A stretch of DNA of 64,000 bases from an uncultured Tropicimonas sp. (GCA_947497945.1 CANMIP010000022.1:1-64000), one strand, 5' to 3'. Positions 8,449-18,543 are shown, counted from the stretch's first letter. Notes: generated by a model from the letters alone, not told the origin. Program-made: numbers and translations.

Positions 8449-9387
8449 TCAGTCCGCCGGGGCGCGGCGGTTGGTCCAGGGTTCGGCGCCCGGCAGGTCG
8501 ACATAGACGCGATAGACCGAGGTCGTCGCGGTGATATACATTCGCTGTCCATCCGGTCCGCCGAAGCAGAGATTGGCGACCGTTTCCGGCACCAGGATCT
8601 TGCCCAGCAGCGTGCCATCCGGGGCAAAGCAATGCACGCCGTCCTTCGCCGAGGACCACAGGTTGCCCCCGATATCGCAGCGCATCCCGTCCGGCAGGCC
8701 GGCGTCGATGGTGGCGAAGACGCCCTCGTCGGTCAGCTCACCGCCCTCGACCCCGAAGACCCGGATCTCGGCAGGCACGCTGTCGTCATGGCTCGACCCG
8801 CTCTCGGCGATATAGAGCCGGCGCTCGTCGGGCGAGAAACAAAGCCCGTTCGGCTGCACGAAATCGGAGACGACCAGCGTCAGGTCCCCCTCCTGCGAAA
8901 GCCGATAGACGCCCTGGCAGGGCTGTTCCTGCGCGCGGCGATAGCCTTCGAAATTGCCGATGATGCCGTAGGTCGGATCGGTGAACCAGACCGCGCCGTC
9001 CGAGCTGACGACGACATCATTCGGCGAGTTGAGACGCCGGCCCTCATAGCTCCCGGCCAGCACCGTGAGCGAACCGTCATACTCGGTCCGCACCACGTCG
9101 CGCGCCCCGTGCCGGCAGCCGATCAGCCGCCCCTGCCGGTCCCGGGTATTGCCGTTGTTGAACCCGCTGTCGGAGCGGAACTGCGTCAGCGAACCGGTGG
9201 TTTCGCTCCAGCACAGGATGCGGCGGTTGGGAATGTCCGAGAAGAGCAGGCAGTTCCACTCGCCGAACCAGACCGGCCCTTCCGCCCAGATGAAACCGGT
9301 CGCGAGCTGGTCCAGTTGCGACATCGGGTGGACCAGCTCGCGGAAACGGTCGTCGAGGATCTCGAGATGCGGCGGGTAGGCGATCAC
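8449..9387 (-). CDS. SMP-30/gluconolactonase/LRE family sugar lactonase
   Basis: A 312-residue six-bladed beta-propeller of the SMP-30 family, which hydrolyses sugar lactones to aldonic acids. The metal-site residues are visible: Glu in WAEGPVW, Asn in LNSPNDVVV and Asp in LPDGMRCD. There is no signal peptide, so it is cytoplasmic. Its start overlaps the stop of the upstream permease by 4 bases (9384-9387), which makes it the last gene of the sugar ABC operon. It probably opens a lactone formed when the imported sugar is oxidised. The exact sugar is not deducible. Confidence 0.93.
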   Translation of the reverse strand: MIAYPPHLEILDDRFRELVHPMSQLDQLATGFIWAEGPVWFGEWNCLLFSDIPNRRILCWSETTGSLTQFRSDSGFNNGNTRDRQGRLIGCRHGARDVVRTEYDGSLTVLAGSYEGRRLNSPNDVVVSSDGAVWFTDPTYGIIGNFEGYRRAQEQPCQGVYRLSQEGDLTLVVSDFVQPNGLCFSPDERRLYIAESGSSHDDSVPAEIRVFGVEGGELTDEGVFATIDAGLPDGMRCDIGGNLWSSAKDGVHCFAPDGTLLGKILVPETVANLCFGGPDGQRMYITATTSVYRVYVDLPGAEPWTNRRAPAD

Positions 9388-10352
9388 TGGCGGGCCCTCC
9401 TCGTGCTTGCGGCGATGACGATGCAGATGATGATCGTCCCGGTCAGCACGTTGCGCACACCAGCGCCGGTGCCATAGCTGTTGAGCATTGAGACGACGAG
9501 GAACATGAAAAGCGCCGCGCCCCAGACGCCGGGCACGTTGGAATCGCCCCCCGCGACCGAGCAGCCGCCAATCACCACGACGGCGATCGACATCAGCAGG
9601 TATTCGGTGCCCATGTTGAGCGCGGCCCCGCCGGAGAAACTGGCCAGCAGGTAGCCCGCCAGCGCGGCGAAGATGGCGACGCTGACATAGGTCACGGCGC
9701 GCACGGCCTCGACCGGAACGCCTGCGAGCCGCGCGGCGCGCTGGTTCTGGCCGGTGGCCAGCAGCCAGCGCCCCCAGGTCAGCCGCTCCAGCAGCACCCA
9801 GACAAGGATCGCCAGCACCAGCGCGACCCAGGCCACATTCGGCACACCGAGGAAGCGGCCGGTGGCGAACTCCGCCAGCCCTTCGGGCGGCTTGATCCGA
9901 AGCCCCCGGTTCGACCAGATCGCGATGGACTGGTAGATCAGCGAGGCCGCCAGCGTGGCGATGATCGGCGGCAGGCGCAGCAGGAAGATCAGCGCGAAAT
10001 TGGCGATACCGACGCAGAAACCGACCGCCAGCGCGATCACCAGCCCGTATAGGGCCGTGCCCGGCTCGGTGCCCATGGTGCGCAGCGCGAGGGTTGCGGC
10101 CAGCGTCATGGTGGCAGGGACGGAGAGGTCGATATTGCCGGGGCCGAGGGTGATGACGAGCATCTGGCCCATGCCGACAATGGCGGCGAAAGCGCCGAAG
10201 CTGAGCGCGGCATAGGCCAACTCGCCGGCGCCGCGGCCCGAGGTCAGCCCCAGCGTCGCCGCGAAGGCCAGCGCCGCGGCGGCCCAGGACCAGATCCAGG
10301 GGCGCGAGATCAGCACCGCAAGCGGGGTGCGGGAGGCGGATTGCGTGCTCAT
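9384..10352 (-). CDS. Ribose-type sugar ABC transporter permease
   Basis: A 322-residue inner-membrane permease of the RbsC/XylH (BPD_transp_2) family. It has about ten hydrophobic segments, and the GPGNIDLSVPATMTLAA and VVIGGCSVAGGDSNVPGVWG segments are characteristic. The start at 10352 ([11 protein letters not shown]) overlaps the upstream permease stop as ATGA. The frame is open to 10433, but that part lies inside the upstream gene. It pairs with the next permease to form the channel of the importer. Confidence 0.93.
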   Translation of the reverse strand: MSTQSASRTPLAVLISRPWIWSWAAAALAFAATLGLTSGRGAGELAYAALSFGAFAAIVGMGQMLVITLGPGNIDLSVPATMTLAATLALRTMGTEPGTALYGLVIALAVGFCVGIANFALIFLLRLPPIIATLAASLIYQSIAIWSNRGLRIKPPEGLAEFATGRFLGVPNVAWVALVLAILVWVLLERLTWGRWLLATGQNQRAARLAGVPVEAVRAVTYVSVAIFAALAGYLLASFSGGAALNMGTEYLLMSIAVVVIGGCSVAGGDSNVPGVWGAALFMFLVVSMLNSYGTGAGVRNVLTGTIIICIVIAASTRRARQ

Positions 10353-11278
10353 GCCGCGTCTCCTTTCCGGCTGAAGATCAGGCGCGCGGTCAGCACGAGG
10401 ATCAGGATCGCCCCCTGCGAGCCGATCTGCCAATCGGGCGAAAGGCGCAGGAAGCTGAGGAAGGAAGCGGCCAGCGTCAGCGTCAGCGCGCCGATCACGG
10501 CGCCGGTGGGCGAGACCTTGCCGCCAGTGAACTCGCCTCCGCCGAGGATGACACCGGCGATGGAGAGAAGCGTGTAGCGCAGCGCGATATTGGCGTCCGC
10601 CGCGGTGGTCAGCCCGACCAGCGCCATCCCGGCCAGCACGCCGAAGAAACCGGCCAGCCCGTACGCCCAGGCCTTGAGCCGCGTGACCGAGAGGCCCGCG
10701 CGGGAGATGGCGCGCGCATTGCCGCCCACCCCGCGCAAGACAGTCCCGAAACCGGAGCGGATGATCAGCATATGGGTGACGAAGGCGATCAGGATCGAGG
10801 CCACGACCGCCATAGGCATCAAGGGTGGCTTCACCGTCATCAGCGTGCGCAGCCAGCCTGGTGCCGCCCCGCCCGGCGAGGGCAGGATGAAGAGCGCCAG
10901 CCCGCCCCAGACAAAGGACATGCCCAAGGTGACCACGATAGCCGGCAGCTCCAGCGCATCGATCACCGCCCCCATCGCCGCATAGGCCAGGATCAGCGCG
11001 GCAAGGATCAGCAGCCCGAGCAGCGGCGCATCATTGAGGAAGGTCGCGGTGACACAGGCGACGAGGCTGACAAAGGCGCCGATGGAGAGGTCGATATCGT
11101 TGACCATGAGGATCATCATCTGCGCGATCGTGGCCAGCGCGATCGGCACCGCGAGGTTGAAGAGCAGGTTCAGCCCGAAATAGCTCATCGCGCGGGGCTG
11201 CATGTAGAAGGTCGCGGCCAGCAGCACCGCGAGCGAGATCACCGGCAGAAGGATCCGGTAGCGGGAAAAGAAGCTCAT
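10349..11278 (-). CDS. Ribose-type sugar ABC transporter permease
   Basis: A 309-residue permease, the partner of the one downstream. Family marks are [15 protein letters not shown] near residue 60 and [18 protein letters not shown] near 230. Transmembrane helices cover most of its length. It overlaps the ATPase gene by ATGA at 11275-11278 and the other permease at 10349-10352, indicating tight translational coupling. Confidence 0.93.
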   Translation of the reverse strand: MSFFSRYRILLPVISLAVLLAATFYMQPRAMSYFGLNLLFNLAVPIALATIAQMMILMVNDIDLSIGAFVSLVACVTATFLNDAPLLGLLILAALILAYAAMGAVIDALELPAIVVTLGMSFVWGGLALFILPSPGGAAPGWLRTLMTVKPPLMPMAVVASILIAFVTHMLIIRSGFGTVLRGVGGNARAISRAGLSVTRLKAWAYGLAGFFGVLAGMALVGLTTAADANIALRYTLLSIAGVILGGGEFTGGKVSPTGAVIGALTLTLAASFLSFLRLSPDWQIGSQGAILILVLTARLIFSRKGDAA

Positions 11279-12702
11279 GACGCCTCCTGCATGTGGAAGG
11301 ACGCCTCAAGGATGCGTTCCTCGGTGATGTTGGGGGGCACCAGCTCGGCGCTGATCTCGCCATTGCGGAAGACGAAGACGCGATCGCATTGGCAGACCTC
11401 TTCGGTCTCGGTCGAGTACCACATGAAGGTGCGGCCATGGGCGGCTTCGTCGCGGATCATCGCATAGACATCCTGCTTGGTGCCGACATCGACGCCGCGC
11501 ATCGGGTCGTCCATGATCACCACCGGCGCGGTCGAGGCCAGAGCGCGGGCAAAGAGCACCTTCTGCTGGTTGCCGCCCGAGAGCGACAGCACGGGATTTG
11601 TGATGTCCTCGGTGCGGATGCCGATCCGCTTCTTCCATTCCTCGGCCTTTGCGCGCTCGGCGGCGCGGTCGACAAAACCCCAGCTCTCGATCTGGCGCAG
11701 GAAGGAGATCGACATGTTGTTCAGGATCGACCAGAGCGGCAGGATCCCGTCGCGCGGCCGGTCGCCGGCAACGAAGACGGATTTCGGCTCATGCCCGGCG
11801 CGCCAGTTCGAACTCTGCGAGAGGTAGAGCTTTGCCAGCGCCTCGGCCTGCCCGTGGCCGGCGAGTCCGGAGAGCCCGACGATCTCGCCCTTGCGGGCGG
11901 TCAGCCCCTGCTCGGTGCGGATCACGATCTCGCCGGTCTGACGCTCGGCCAGGTCGGTGCCCGCGCTGCCCTCGGCGGCAACATGGCCCATCGCCTCGAC
12001 CAGCCCCTGGCGGGTGAAATCTTCCGTGGCGCGTTCGGCGACGATGCGGCCATCCTTCAGCACGATGATGCGGGAGGCGACCTGGAAGACCTCGCCCAGC
12101 ATGTGGGAGATGAAGATCACCGCGCCGCCGGCGGCACAGTAGGACTTGATATGGGTCAGAAGCTGCTCGGCAATGCCGGCATCAAGCGAGGAGGTCGGCT
12201 CGTCGAGGATGACCAGCCGGGCCTCTGTCCCGCGCGGCGCGAAACCGATGGCGATCTCGACCATCTGGCGCTCGGCGATGGGCAGCATGTCGACCTCGGT
12301 ATCCGGGTCGATGCCATGGCCGGGAAAGATCTCGTCGAGGCTCTCGGTGATGATGGCGCGGGCATTGCGGCGCCAGCCGGCACCGGTCAGCGCGCGGTTC
12401 GAGATCCGCAGGTTCTCCGCCACGGTGAGATTGGGACAGAGCGACAGCTCCTGGAAGACCGAGCGGACCCCTGCCCCGGCCGCATCGTCGGCGCCGGAAA
12501 AGGAGATCTCGCCCGCGCTCGGGGCGAAGCCGCCATTGACAAGGTAGACCAGCGTCGATTTCCCGGCCCCGTTATGTCCGACCAGACCGAGGCAATCCCC
12601 CGGCCGGACAGACAGGCTCACCCCGTCAAGCGCACGGACCGGGCCAAAATGCTTGGCCGCGTCGGTCAGTGTCACGATGGGGACGCTTTCATGCTCGCTC
12701 AT
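11275..12702 (-). CDS. Ribose-type sugar ABC transporter, double ATPase subunit
   Basis: A 475-residue RbsA/XylG-like protein with two nucleotide-binding domains. Domain 1 has Walker [10 protein letters not shown], a variant signature ([12 protein letters not shown]) and Walker [14 protein letters not shown]. Domain 2 has the usual degenerate Walker A of this family ([12 protein letters not shown]), signature LSGGNQQKV and Walker [15 protein letters not shown], where the catalytic Glu is replaced by Asp (DEP to DDP). The start at 12702 ([10 protein letters not shown]) matches the family; an open upstream extension does not. It energises import with the two downstream permeases. Confidence 0.94.
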   Translation of the reverse strand: MSEHESVPIVTLTDAAKHFGPVRALDGVSLSVRPGDCLGLVGHNGAGKSTLVYLVNGGFAPSAGEISFSGADDAAGAGVRSVFQELSLCPNLTVAENLRISNRALTGAGWRRNARAIITESLDEIFPGHGIDPDTEVDMLPIAERQMVEIAIGFAPRGTEARLVILDEPTSSLDAGIAEQLLTHIKSYCAAGGAVIFISHMLGEVFQVASRIIVLKDGRIVAERATEDFTRQGLVEAMGHVAAEGSAGTDLAERQTGEIVIRTEQGLTARKGEIVGLSGLAGHGQAEALAKLYLSQSSNWRAGHEPKSVFVAGDRPRDGILPLWSILNNMSISFLRQIESWGFVDRAAERAKAEEWKKRIGIRTEDITNPVLSLSGGNQQKVLFARALASTAPVVIMDDPMRGVDVGTKQDVYAMIRDEAAHGRTFMWYSTETEEVCQCDRVFVFRNGEISAELVPPNITEERILEASFHMQEAS

Positions 12703-12766
12703 GCGCGCCTCGTTTGTCTGGAAGGTGGTGCGGGCCGGTCGCCCGGCCCACACCCTGGGGGAGAAC

Positions 12767-13774
12767 TCATTTCGCCGAAGCGATGACCTCCTTGGCGTCT
12801 TCCATGCCATAGGCGATATTGGCCACGGACCCTGCGGGCGTGGTTTCCAGGGATTCGGCCAGCGTGTCCTGGGTGATGGTCAGGAAGGGCACGGTCAGGT
12901 CTTTCGGAACCTCTTCGCCGGCGAGGATCTGCTGGGCGACCCAGAAGGCGAGTGAGGCAACGCCCGGCGCGATCGAGAGCGACATCGTCTCGTAGCCCGA
13001 TTCCGCATGTACGTCCGACCACCATTGCAGCTCGTCCTGGCGGTTGCCGAGCACGATCAGCGGCATGTCGCGGCCAGCGGCCTTGAAGGCCTGCGCGGCG
13101 CCATATCCGTCGCCGCCCTGGGTGACGACACCGACGATCTCGGGCAGCGAGGGCAGGATGCCGGCCACGGCCTTCTGCGCCACGTCCTGCGCCCAGTCGC
13201 CATGCACCGAGCCCACGATCTCGAACTGGCTGTGCTTGGCCACGCCGTCATGGATACCGGCGCTGATCTCGTCATCGACGAAGACGCCGGCGAGGCCGCG
13301 GATCTCGAGCAGGTTGCCGCCATCGGGGATGCGGGTTGCGAGATAGTCGACCTGTTCGCGGCCCATCTGCTGGAAATCTACCGCGATGCGCCAGGCGCAG
13401 GGCTCGGTGACGACGCCGTCGAAGCTGACCACCGTGATGCCGGCCGCGCAGGCTTCCTGGACCGCGCCGTTCAGCGCTGTCGGCGAGGCCGAGTTCATGA
13501 CGATGGCGTCATAGCCCTGCAGGATCATGTTCTGAATCTGGGCGGCCTGTTCGGTGGCCTGGTTCTCGGAGGTTGTATACGCGTCGGCCGCGGCGACAAC
13601 GCCATCGGCGACCGCCTTGGTGGCGACCTCTTCGAAGCTCTGCAGCATGGCCTGACGCCAGGAATTTCCGGCATAGTTGTTCGACAGCGCGATCCGCTTG
13701 CCCGAGGTGTCCTCGGCCTGCACGCTCCCGGCCATCAAAGCGATCGCGGCTACTCCAAGAAGGTACTTGGTCAT
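12767..13774 (-). CDS. Periplasmic sugar-binding protein of the ABC importer
   Basis: A 335-residue periplasmic-binding-protein-like (RbsB type, Peripla_BP_4) protein. The signal peptide is residues 1-19 ([20 protein letters not shown]). The mature part starts with a [17 protein letters not shown] segment and includes [20 protein letters not shown], typical of sugar binders. The start at 13774 is supported by GGGAGGA 7-9 bases upstream. It is the first gene of the importer operon; the order is binding protein, ATPase, two permeases, lactonase. The ligand is unknown, with an aldose or a polyol most likely. Confidence 0.92.
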   Translation of the reverse strand: MTKYLLGVAAIALMAGSVQAEDTSGKRIALSNNYAGNSWRQAMLQSFEEVATKAVADGVVAAADAYTTSENQATEQAAQIQNMILQGYDAIVMNSASPTALNGAVQEACAAGITVVSFDGVVTEPCAWRIAVDFQQMGREQVDYLATRIPDGGNLLEIRGLAGVFVDDEISAGIHDGVAKHSQFEIVGSVHGDWAQDVAQKAVAGILPSLPEIVGVVTQGGDGYGAAQAFKAAGRDMPLIVLGNRQDELQWWSDVHAESGYETMSLSIAPGVASLAFWVAQQILAGEEVPKDLTVPFLTITQDTLAESLETTPAGSVANIAYGMEDAKEVIASAK

Positions 13775-14058
13775 CGGTCTATTCCTCCCTGCACGCTTTC
13801 CGCGTGCACCTTTCATTCGGCACGGCATCCGCGCGCCTCACTTGCATCCGGCGCTCCTCAACGCCGCCCCCGCCGGCAAAAAGGCCGATCGGACAACAGC
13901 GATGGTAGAAGGGACAGGTTGGCTGTAAAGGACTCGCCCCGCAGATCATTTGCGGGTTCCCGCAAGAGGACTGCGGCTGGGGGTATTTTCTTTCCGAAGT
14001 TTGTCATGCAGTCTTGCGGTTACGCGCAAGATCGCCCGGGGAAACTCGGGAGGAGAGG

Positions 14059-15252
14059 ATGGGCAGCATGCAAGACGCGCAGTCTTCACAGATGGCGAAA
14101 GACCCGTTCCTGAGGATCGCGGCCCATCTTGCCGAAGGCACGGATATCGCCTCCGCGCTCGAAGCCGTTGCCGACGAGATCGCCGAGCTGGTGCCCTTCA
14201 CCCATGCCGATATCTGCCTCTATGACCGCCCCGGCTGGGTGGCCAGCTACGAGGTCGGCATCCGCACCCGCTGGTCGCGCGAACATACGCGGGTCAATTA
14301 CTCGCCGGTCCGCGACCTGCTGCTGAGCCAGTGCGAGTTCATGCTGACCGAAGACGCCACACAGGACCCGCGCTACATCTTCCCCGGCGCCACCGCCGCG
14401 CCGATCTTCAACCACACCTTGCGCAGCCGGGTGAACGTGCCGCTGAAGGTCATGGGGCAGCAGATCGGCGCGCTCAACATCTCCCATTCCACGGCCGGGC
14501 TTTATGACCATGACACGGTGGCCATTGCCCAGCATGCGGCCGATGTGCTGGCGCCCTCCTTCCACGCCATGCACAGCGCGGTCACCGCACAGCGCGCGGC
14601 ATTGGCCGGCGAAGCGGCGCAGGCGCGCGAGGAAGGGCTGCGGCGCGACGCGCTGGAACTGACCCGGGCGCTGGAACAGGAACGCCAGCGCATCGGCATG
14701 GACCTGCATGACCAGGCGCTGGCGGACCTGACCCGGCTGCTGCGTGTGATCGATGGCGGAAATGGCGCGACGCCGGAGCCGGACGTGCTGGCGGCGCGGA
14801 TCGGCGAGATCATCGGCGACCTGCGCCGGGTCATCGACACCGCCGTGCCGACGCTGCTGGAACTTTTCGGTTTCGCCCATGCCGTGCGGGTCCATCTCGA
14901 ACGCGCCGTCGGTGCGGCGCCGGTGGAGCTTGCCGTCGAGGATCACACCGACGGCGCGGTGGACCGGCTCGACCACACGGTGCGCATCGCCCTGTTCCGC
15001 ATCGCCCAGGAAGCGATCAACAATGCGGCGGCGCATTCGGGCGCCGGCCGGATCACCGTCTGCATCGATCGCGAGCCCCCCGGTCACCTGACCATCGCGA
15101 TCCGCGACGATGGCCGCGGCATACCCACCGATCCCGATCGCCAGTCCGGCCTTGTGCATATCCGCACCCGGGCCCGGCTGATCGCGGCCGAGCTTTCTAT
15201 AACGGGCAACGCGGGCACCAATGTCCAGGTTTCACTGGAGGAAACCGCATGA
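14059..15252 (+). CDS. GAF-domain sensor histidine kinase (NarX/DegS-type core)
   Basis: A 397-residue soluble kinase. A GAF domain covers about residues 20-165 (DICLYDRPGWVASYEVG onward), then a coiled segment rich in Ala, Arg and Glu, a HisKA_3 dimerisation motif (ERQRIGMDLHDQ, with the His in LHD), and an HATPase with ALFRIAQEAINNAAAH and RDDGRGIP. No membrane segment is seen, so it senses a cytoplasmic signal. AGGAG lies directly before the ATG at 14059; a second ATG at 14068 has better spacing and is a real alternative. It overlaps its response regulator (ATGA) and diverges from the sugar importer, which is the likely target. Confidence 0.92.
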   Translation: MGSMQDAQSSQMAKDPFLRIAAHLAEGTDIASALEAVADEIAELVPFTHADICLYDRPGWVASYEVGIRTRWSREHTRVNYSPVRDLLLSQCEFMLTEDATQDPRYIFPGATAAPIFNHTLRSRVNVPLKVMGQQIGALNISHSTAGLYDHDTVAIAQHAADVLAPSFHAMHSAVTAQRAALAGEAAQAREEGLRRDALELTRALEQERQRIGMDLHDQALADLTRLLRVIDGGNGATPEPDVLAARIGEIIGDLRRVIDTAVPTLLELFGFAHAVRVHLERAVGAAPVELAVEDHTDGAVDRLDHTVRIALFRIAQEAINNAAAHSGAGRITVCIDREPPGHLTIAIRDDGRGIPTDPDRQSGLVHIRTRARLIAAELSITGNAGTNVQVSLEETA

Positions 15253-15965
15253 AGGTCCTGATCGTCGAGGATGACCAGTTCCACGCCTCCTATCTCGAGG
15301 ATGCGCTGGTCGAAGCCGTGCCGGAAGTCACCCAGATCTTCCACGCGATGAATGGCGAGGAGGGCGAGAAGGAAGCGCGCACCGCCCAGATCGAGGCGAT
15401 CGTGATGGACCTGCAGATGGAGAAGCGCAACGGCATCGAGGCGGCGCGGACGATCTGGGCCGAGCGGCCGCAGACCCGCATCCTCTTCTGGTCGAACTAT
15501 GCCGACGAGGCCTATCTGCGCGGCATCGCCTCGACCGTGCCGGAAGACAGCGCCTATGGCTACCTGCTCAAGACCGCGTCCCGCGACCGGCTGAAGCTCG
15601 CGCTGCGCGCGGTGCTGCTCGAGGAACAGATCGTCGTGGACCGGGAGGTCCGCCGGCTCCAGAAACGGGCAAGCTCGCCGCGCAACGCGCTGGATGACAG
15701 TGAATACGAGGTGTTGCTCGATCTCGCCATCGGGCTTCAGGACAAGTTGATCGCGGAACGGCGCGGCATGTCGCTACGGACGGTCCAGAACAGGCTCCTG
15801 TCGCTCTATGACAAGCTCGGCGTCGAAGGCGATGCGGACACGACCCTGCCGTTGAACAAGCGCGTGCGCGCCCTGAACCGCGCCCTGGTGACCCGCACGA
15901 TCAATATCGAGTCGCTCGAATCCGCCCAGCGGGATTTCGAGCGCTGGCTGGCGCGCCGCCACTGA
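15249..15965 (+). CDS. Response regulator, LuxR/NarL-like with atypical C-terminus
   Basis: A 238-residue regulator. The receiver domain is at residues 1-125 with the acidic pocket Glu7/Asp8/Asp9, phospho-acceptor Asp54 (VMDLQME) and Lys in YLLKTAS. The C-terminal part contains an HTH-like stretch (DKLIAERRGMSLRTVQNRLLSLYDKLGV) that matches the LuxR/GerE pattern, followed by an extra 45-residue tail. It is translationally coupled to the kinase. It probably controls the divergent sugar ABC operon; no binding site could be assigned. Confidence 0.9.
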   Translation: MKVLIVEDDQFHASYLEDALVEAVPEVTQIFHAMNGEEGEKEARTAQIEAIVMDLQMEKRNGIEAARTIWAERPQTRILFWSNYADEAYLRGIASTVPEDSAYGYLLKTASRDRLKLALRAVLLEEQIVVDREVRRLQKRASSPRNALDDSEYEVLLDLAIGLQDKLIAERRGMSLRTVQNRLLSLYDKLGVEGDADTTLPLNKRVRALNRALVTRTINIESLESAQRDFERWLARRH

Positions 15966-15993
15966 GCGCGGCCCCCGCGCCACCGGGCCGCGC
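15966..15993. terminator. Bidirectional hairpin between convergent genes
   Basis: A 9-bp GC stem (15966-15974 with 15985-15993) with a 10-base loop sits exactly between the stop of the response regulator and the stop of the convergent membrane-protein gene. There is no T tract, so its efficiency is uncertain. Confidence 0.5.
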
Positions 15994-15996
15994 GCC

Positions 15997-17265
15997 CTAT
16001 GCCGGCAGGCCCTCCGGGGCCGCCTGTCCGGCGCGCGGGGCAAGGACGAAGCCCGCGAGCAGCGCGAGCATCGCGGTGACACCGAGGACGGGGACAGCAT
16101 TCGCTCCGAGCACGGGCGTCGCCATCAGCGCGAACCTGGACACCGACAGCGCAATCGCCGCAAGCAAGAGCCCGCCGCGCCGCGCGCCCATCCGAGCGAG
16201 CAGGTCTGGCGCGAAGGCCAGCGGCGCGATGTAATAATAGCACCAGGCCAGCGGTGACAGCATCGCGACGAGAATGAAGCCGGCCGGCCAGAGCGTGTCG
16301 TGAACCCGATCCTCGGGCCAGCGCGCGGCAAGCGCGGCCAGCGTCAGCACGACAAGCAGAAGCGCCACCCGACCCGCGAGCAACCATTCGGCGGGCTTGG
16401 CCAGAACCAGCCAGCCGGCGCCGCGGCCCTCCGGGATCGACACCGCCATGACCACGCGCAGCATCTCCTCCGGCACGAGATTTGCCAGCACCGTCTCCAG
16501 GCCGAAGCTTGCCGGCATCACCATCGCTGTTGCCGAAACAGCGGCGACCCCGCCGAGAAACTCCGCATGCAGGGGCCAGCCGGCCAGCACGATCGATCCC
16601 AGTCCGAGACCGCCCCCCACCAGCAGGAAGACAGCGACGCCGCGATATTGCCTGCGCGCCAGCAGGATCGGCACGAAAAGGACCGGGTAGAGCTTGAGCG
16701 CCGCCGCGAGGGCCAGCGCGGCCCCGGCCGCCCCTTCGGCCCGCGCCCGGCTGCGCTCGACGGCAAGGACGGTGAGAAAGGCGACAAGGATCTGCGGCTG
16801 GTTCTGCAGGATCGCAATGCCGCCGACCAATGTTGCATAGAACAGCGCCTGCCCGGCGAGAAGGAAGGCAACACATGGCAGGGCGCTGCGCGAGGCGCGC
16901 CAGGCCAGCCAGCTCACGGCCAGCAGCAGGAGCGGGTTGATCAGGCTGGCCACGGTTTCCAGCGTCCCGAAGCTCATCGCCCCGGTGAAGGGCGCCAGCA
17001 ATGCCGCCCAGAGCGGCGGGTAGAGATAGGGATAGACCTGGCCTTCATGCCCGATCTCGCCGGCAAGCGCGGCCCAGCCCTCCGGCGGCTGCATGGTGAA
17101 GGGCACATCCCCGCCGGCATAGACGAGTTCCGGATGCCCGTCGGCCAGCGACACCGCCGCCAGCCAGAGCGCCAGCAGGTCCTCGGATGCCTTCCCGGCC
17201 AGCAGGAAAGGCATTGCGAGGGCCAGGACGGCAATCGCGAGCAGAAGATATTGATTGCGCCGCAC
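15997..17265 (-). CDS. GT87 (DUF2029) family polyprenyl-phosphate mannosyltransferase-like membrane protein
   Basis: A 422-residue integral membrane protein with about ten hydrophobic segments. Family marks are an acidic loop after TM1 (DGHPELVYAGG), YPYLYPPLWAALLAPF, NQPQ before a helix, a KLYP motif (LAAALKLYPVLFVPILL) and PLAWCYYYIAP near the C-terminus. GT87 enzymes use polyprenyl-phosphate sugars in the periplasm; the actual acceptor here is unknown. I chose the GTG at 17265 because GGAGG lies 5 bases upstream and the first helix follows directly. An ATG-led extension to 17397 has no ribosome site. Confidence 0.8.
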   Translation of the reverse strand: MRRNQYLLLAIAVLALAMPFLLAGKASEDLLALWLAAVSLADGHPELVYAGGDVPFTMQPPEGWAALAGEIGHEGQVYPYLYPPLWAALLAPFTGAMSFGTLETVASLINPLLLLAVSWLAWRASRSALPCVAFLLAGQALFYATLVGGIAILQNQPQILVAFLTVLAVERSRARAEGAAGAALALAAALKLYPVLFVPILLARRQYRGVAVFLLVGGGLGLGSIVLAGWPLHAEFLGGVAAVSATAMVMPASFGLETVLANLVPEEMLRVVMAVSIPEGRGAGWLVLAKPAEWLLAGRVALLLVVLTLAALAARWPEDRVHDTLWPAGFILVAMLSPLAWCYYYIAPLAFAPDLLARMGARRGGLLLAAIALSVSRFALMATPVLGANAVPVLGVTAMLALLAGFVLAPRAGQAAPEGLPA

Positions 17266-17402
17266 CCGAGCCTCCGCAGCTGTTTGGCGGAACGGTAGTG
17301 CAATTCGGGCGGGAGCTGAATCCCTTTGTTTCGGCGCCCCGGCAAAACCCGGACAATTGAAATTGTTAAGAAAGCCCTTATCTCGATCAGGTATCACAAG
17401 GC

Positions 17403-17720
17403 ATGGACATGTATCACCCGCTCAACCTGACTCTGGACCTGTATCTCCAGCGCATGGCCGCTGCGGGCGAGTTCGATCATCTGGAGGGTGAGGGCAAGCC
17501 GCTGGACCTGTCTCCGGGCGGCCCCGGGGTGATGGAGAAATTGCTGCAAGAGGCCGATGTGAAGCCTGTGATCGTTGTACTGCAGCAGAAATCGACGCAT
17601 TTGCGCAGCCTCCTCAAAAACGAGGGAAACCCAGATGGCCGGCGCAAGATCCAGCGTGAACTGGCCGACATACATACCCGCCTCGCGATGGAGATAGAGG
17701 CCTGGCGCGCGTTCGACTGA
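17403..17720 (+). CDS. DUF1992 (DnaJ-C28-like) small protein
   Basis: A 105-residue protein with the DUF1992 core: a region of predicted helix, then GEFDHLEGEGKPLDLSPGG and a helical tail (KIQRELADIHTRLAMEIEAW). The family occurs alone in bacteria and attached to J domains in eukaryotic DNAJC28; its function is unknown. It starts 137 bases from the divergent GTG of the GT87 gene. Confidence 0.85.
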   Translation: MDMYHPLNLTLDLYLQRMAAAGEFDHLEGEGKPLDLSPGGPGVMEKLLQEADVKPVIVVLQQKSTHLRSLLKNEGNPDGRRKIQRELADIHTRLAMEIEAWRAFD

Positions 17721-18094
17721 TCGTCCGGACAAGGCGTGAAACCGGGCGCGGGACAGCGACCGGCTTCGGCCCTCTCGCGGGGGCCGTCCCATCGAGAGCG
17801 TCGCCCCGCCCCTTCGTGACGCCACGCCTCGGCACCGAAACCCGCCAGCCGGGGCGGCGTGACGAACCGCGTGAAAAGCGGGCCTTGTCGGGCGGCTTCT
17901 GCACCTGCCCCGCCCCCCGGCGCCCGCCAGTTCCCCGGCAGGTTCCACCCGGCTCCCCCCGTTCGGTTGGCGACGGGGCGCCGGGCGTTTACATCTCCGG
18001 CCCACCTCCTATGCTGGCGCGATCCGAGTCCGGGCACCGGCCAGACAGGCCGCCCCGGTAAACCCATCCCATCAAGACAGATTGGAAAGCTCCC
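17721..18094. other. Intergenic region with nothing recognised
   Basis: A 374-base GC-rich stretch between the DUF1992 gene and the FKBP gene. It presumably carries the FKBP promoter near its right end, but I see no clear hexamers. The overlapping open frames are low complexity and unrelated to any known family. Confidence 0.5.
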
Positions 18095-18532
18095 ATGAGC
18101 ACCGTCAAGACGGGCGATACCGTCACAATCCATTACACCGGCACCCTGAAGGACGGCACGACCTTCGATTCCTCGCGCGACCGCGATCCGCTGGAATTCA
18201 CCGTCGGCTCCGGCCAGATCATCACCGGCCTGGACTCCGCCCTGCCCGGAATGGCCGTGGGTGACGAGAAGACCGTCGAGGTGCCCTGCGCCGACGCCTA
18301 TGGCGAGGCCGATCCCGAGCGTGTGCAGGAAGTGCCGCGCGAAGAGATCCCCACCCATATCGAGCTGCAGCCGGGCGGCCAGCTTCAGGCCCAGACGCCC
18401 GACGGGCAGATCCTGCAATTCACCGTTCGCGAGGTTGACGAGGAAAACGTCACTCTCGACGCCAATCACCCGCTTGCCGGCCAGGACCTGATCTTCGATA
18501 TCGAGCTGGTCTCGCTGCGCACGGCCGGTTGA
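18095..18532 (+). CDS. FKBP-type peptidyl-prolyl isomerase, SlyD-like
   Basis: A 145-residue cytoplasmic prolyl isomerase/chaperone. The FKBP core is visible (VTIHYTGTLKDGTTFDSS; GSGQIITGLDSALPGMAVGD), with an inserted-in-flap region at about residues 70-120 typical of SlyD, then NHPLAGQDLIFDIELV. The His/Cys-rich metal-binding tail of E. coli SlyD is absent. It is followed by a hairpin and xthA on the same strand. Confidence 0.93.
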   Translation: MSTVKTGDTVTIHYTGTLKDGTTFDSSRDRDPLEFTVGSGQIITGLDSALPGMAVGDEKTVEVPCADAYGEADPERVQEVPREEIPTHIELQPGGQLQAQTPDGQILQFTVREVDEENVTLDANHPLAGQDLIFDIELVSLRTAG

Positions 18533-18543
18533 CCCGGCCCTTC

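Noticed and set aside
12767-14058. A toxin-antitoxin or phage-defence reading of the small frames around the sugar importer
   Set aside because: All convincing frames belong to the ABC operon and the two-component pair; no short paired genes with ribosome sites were found.
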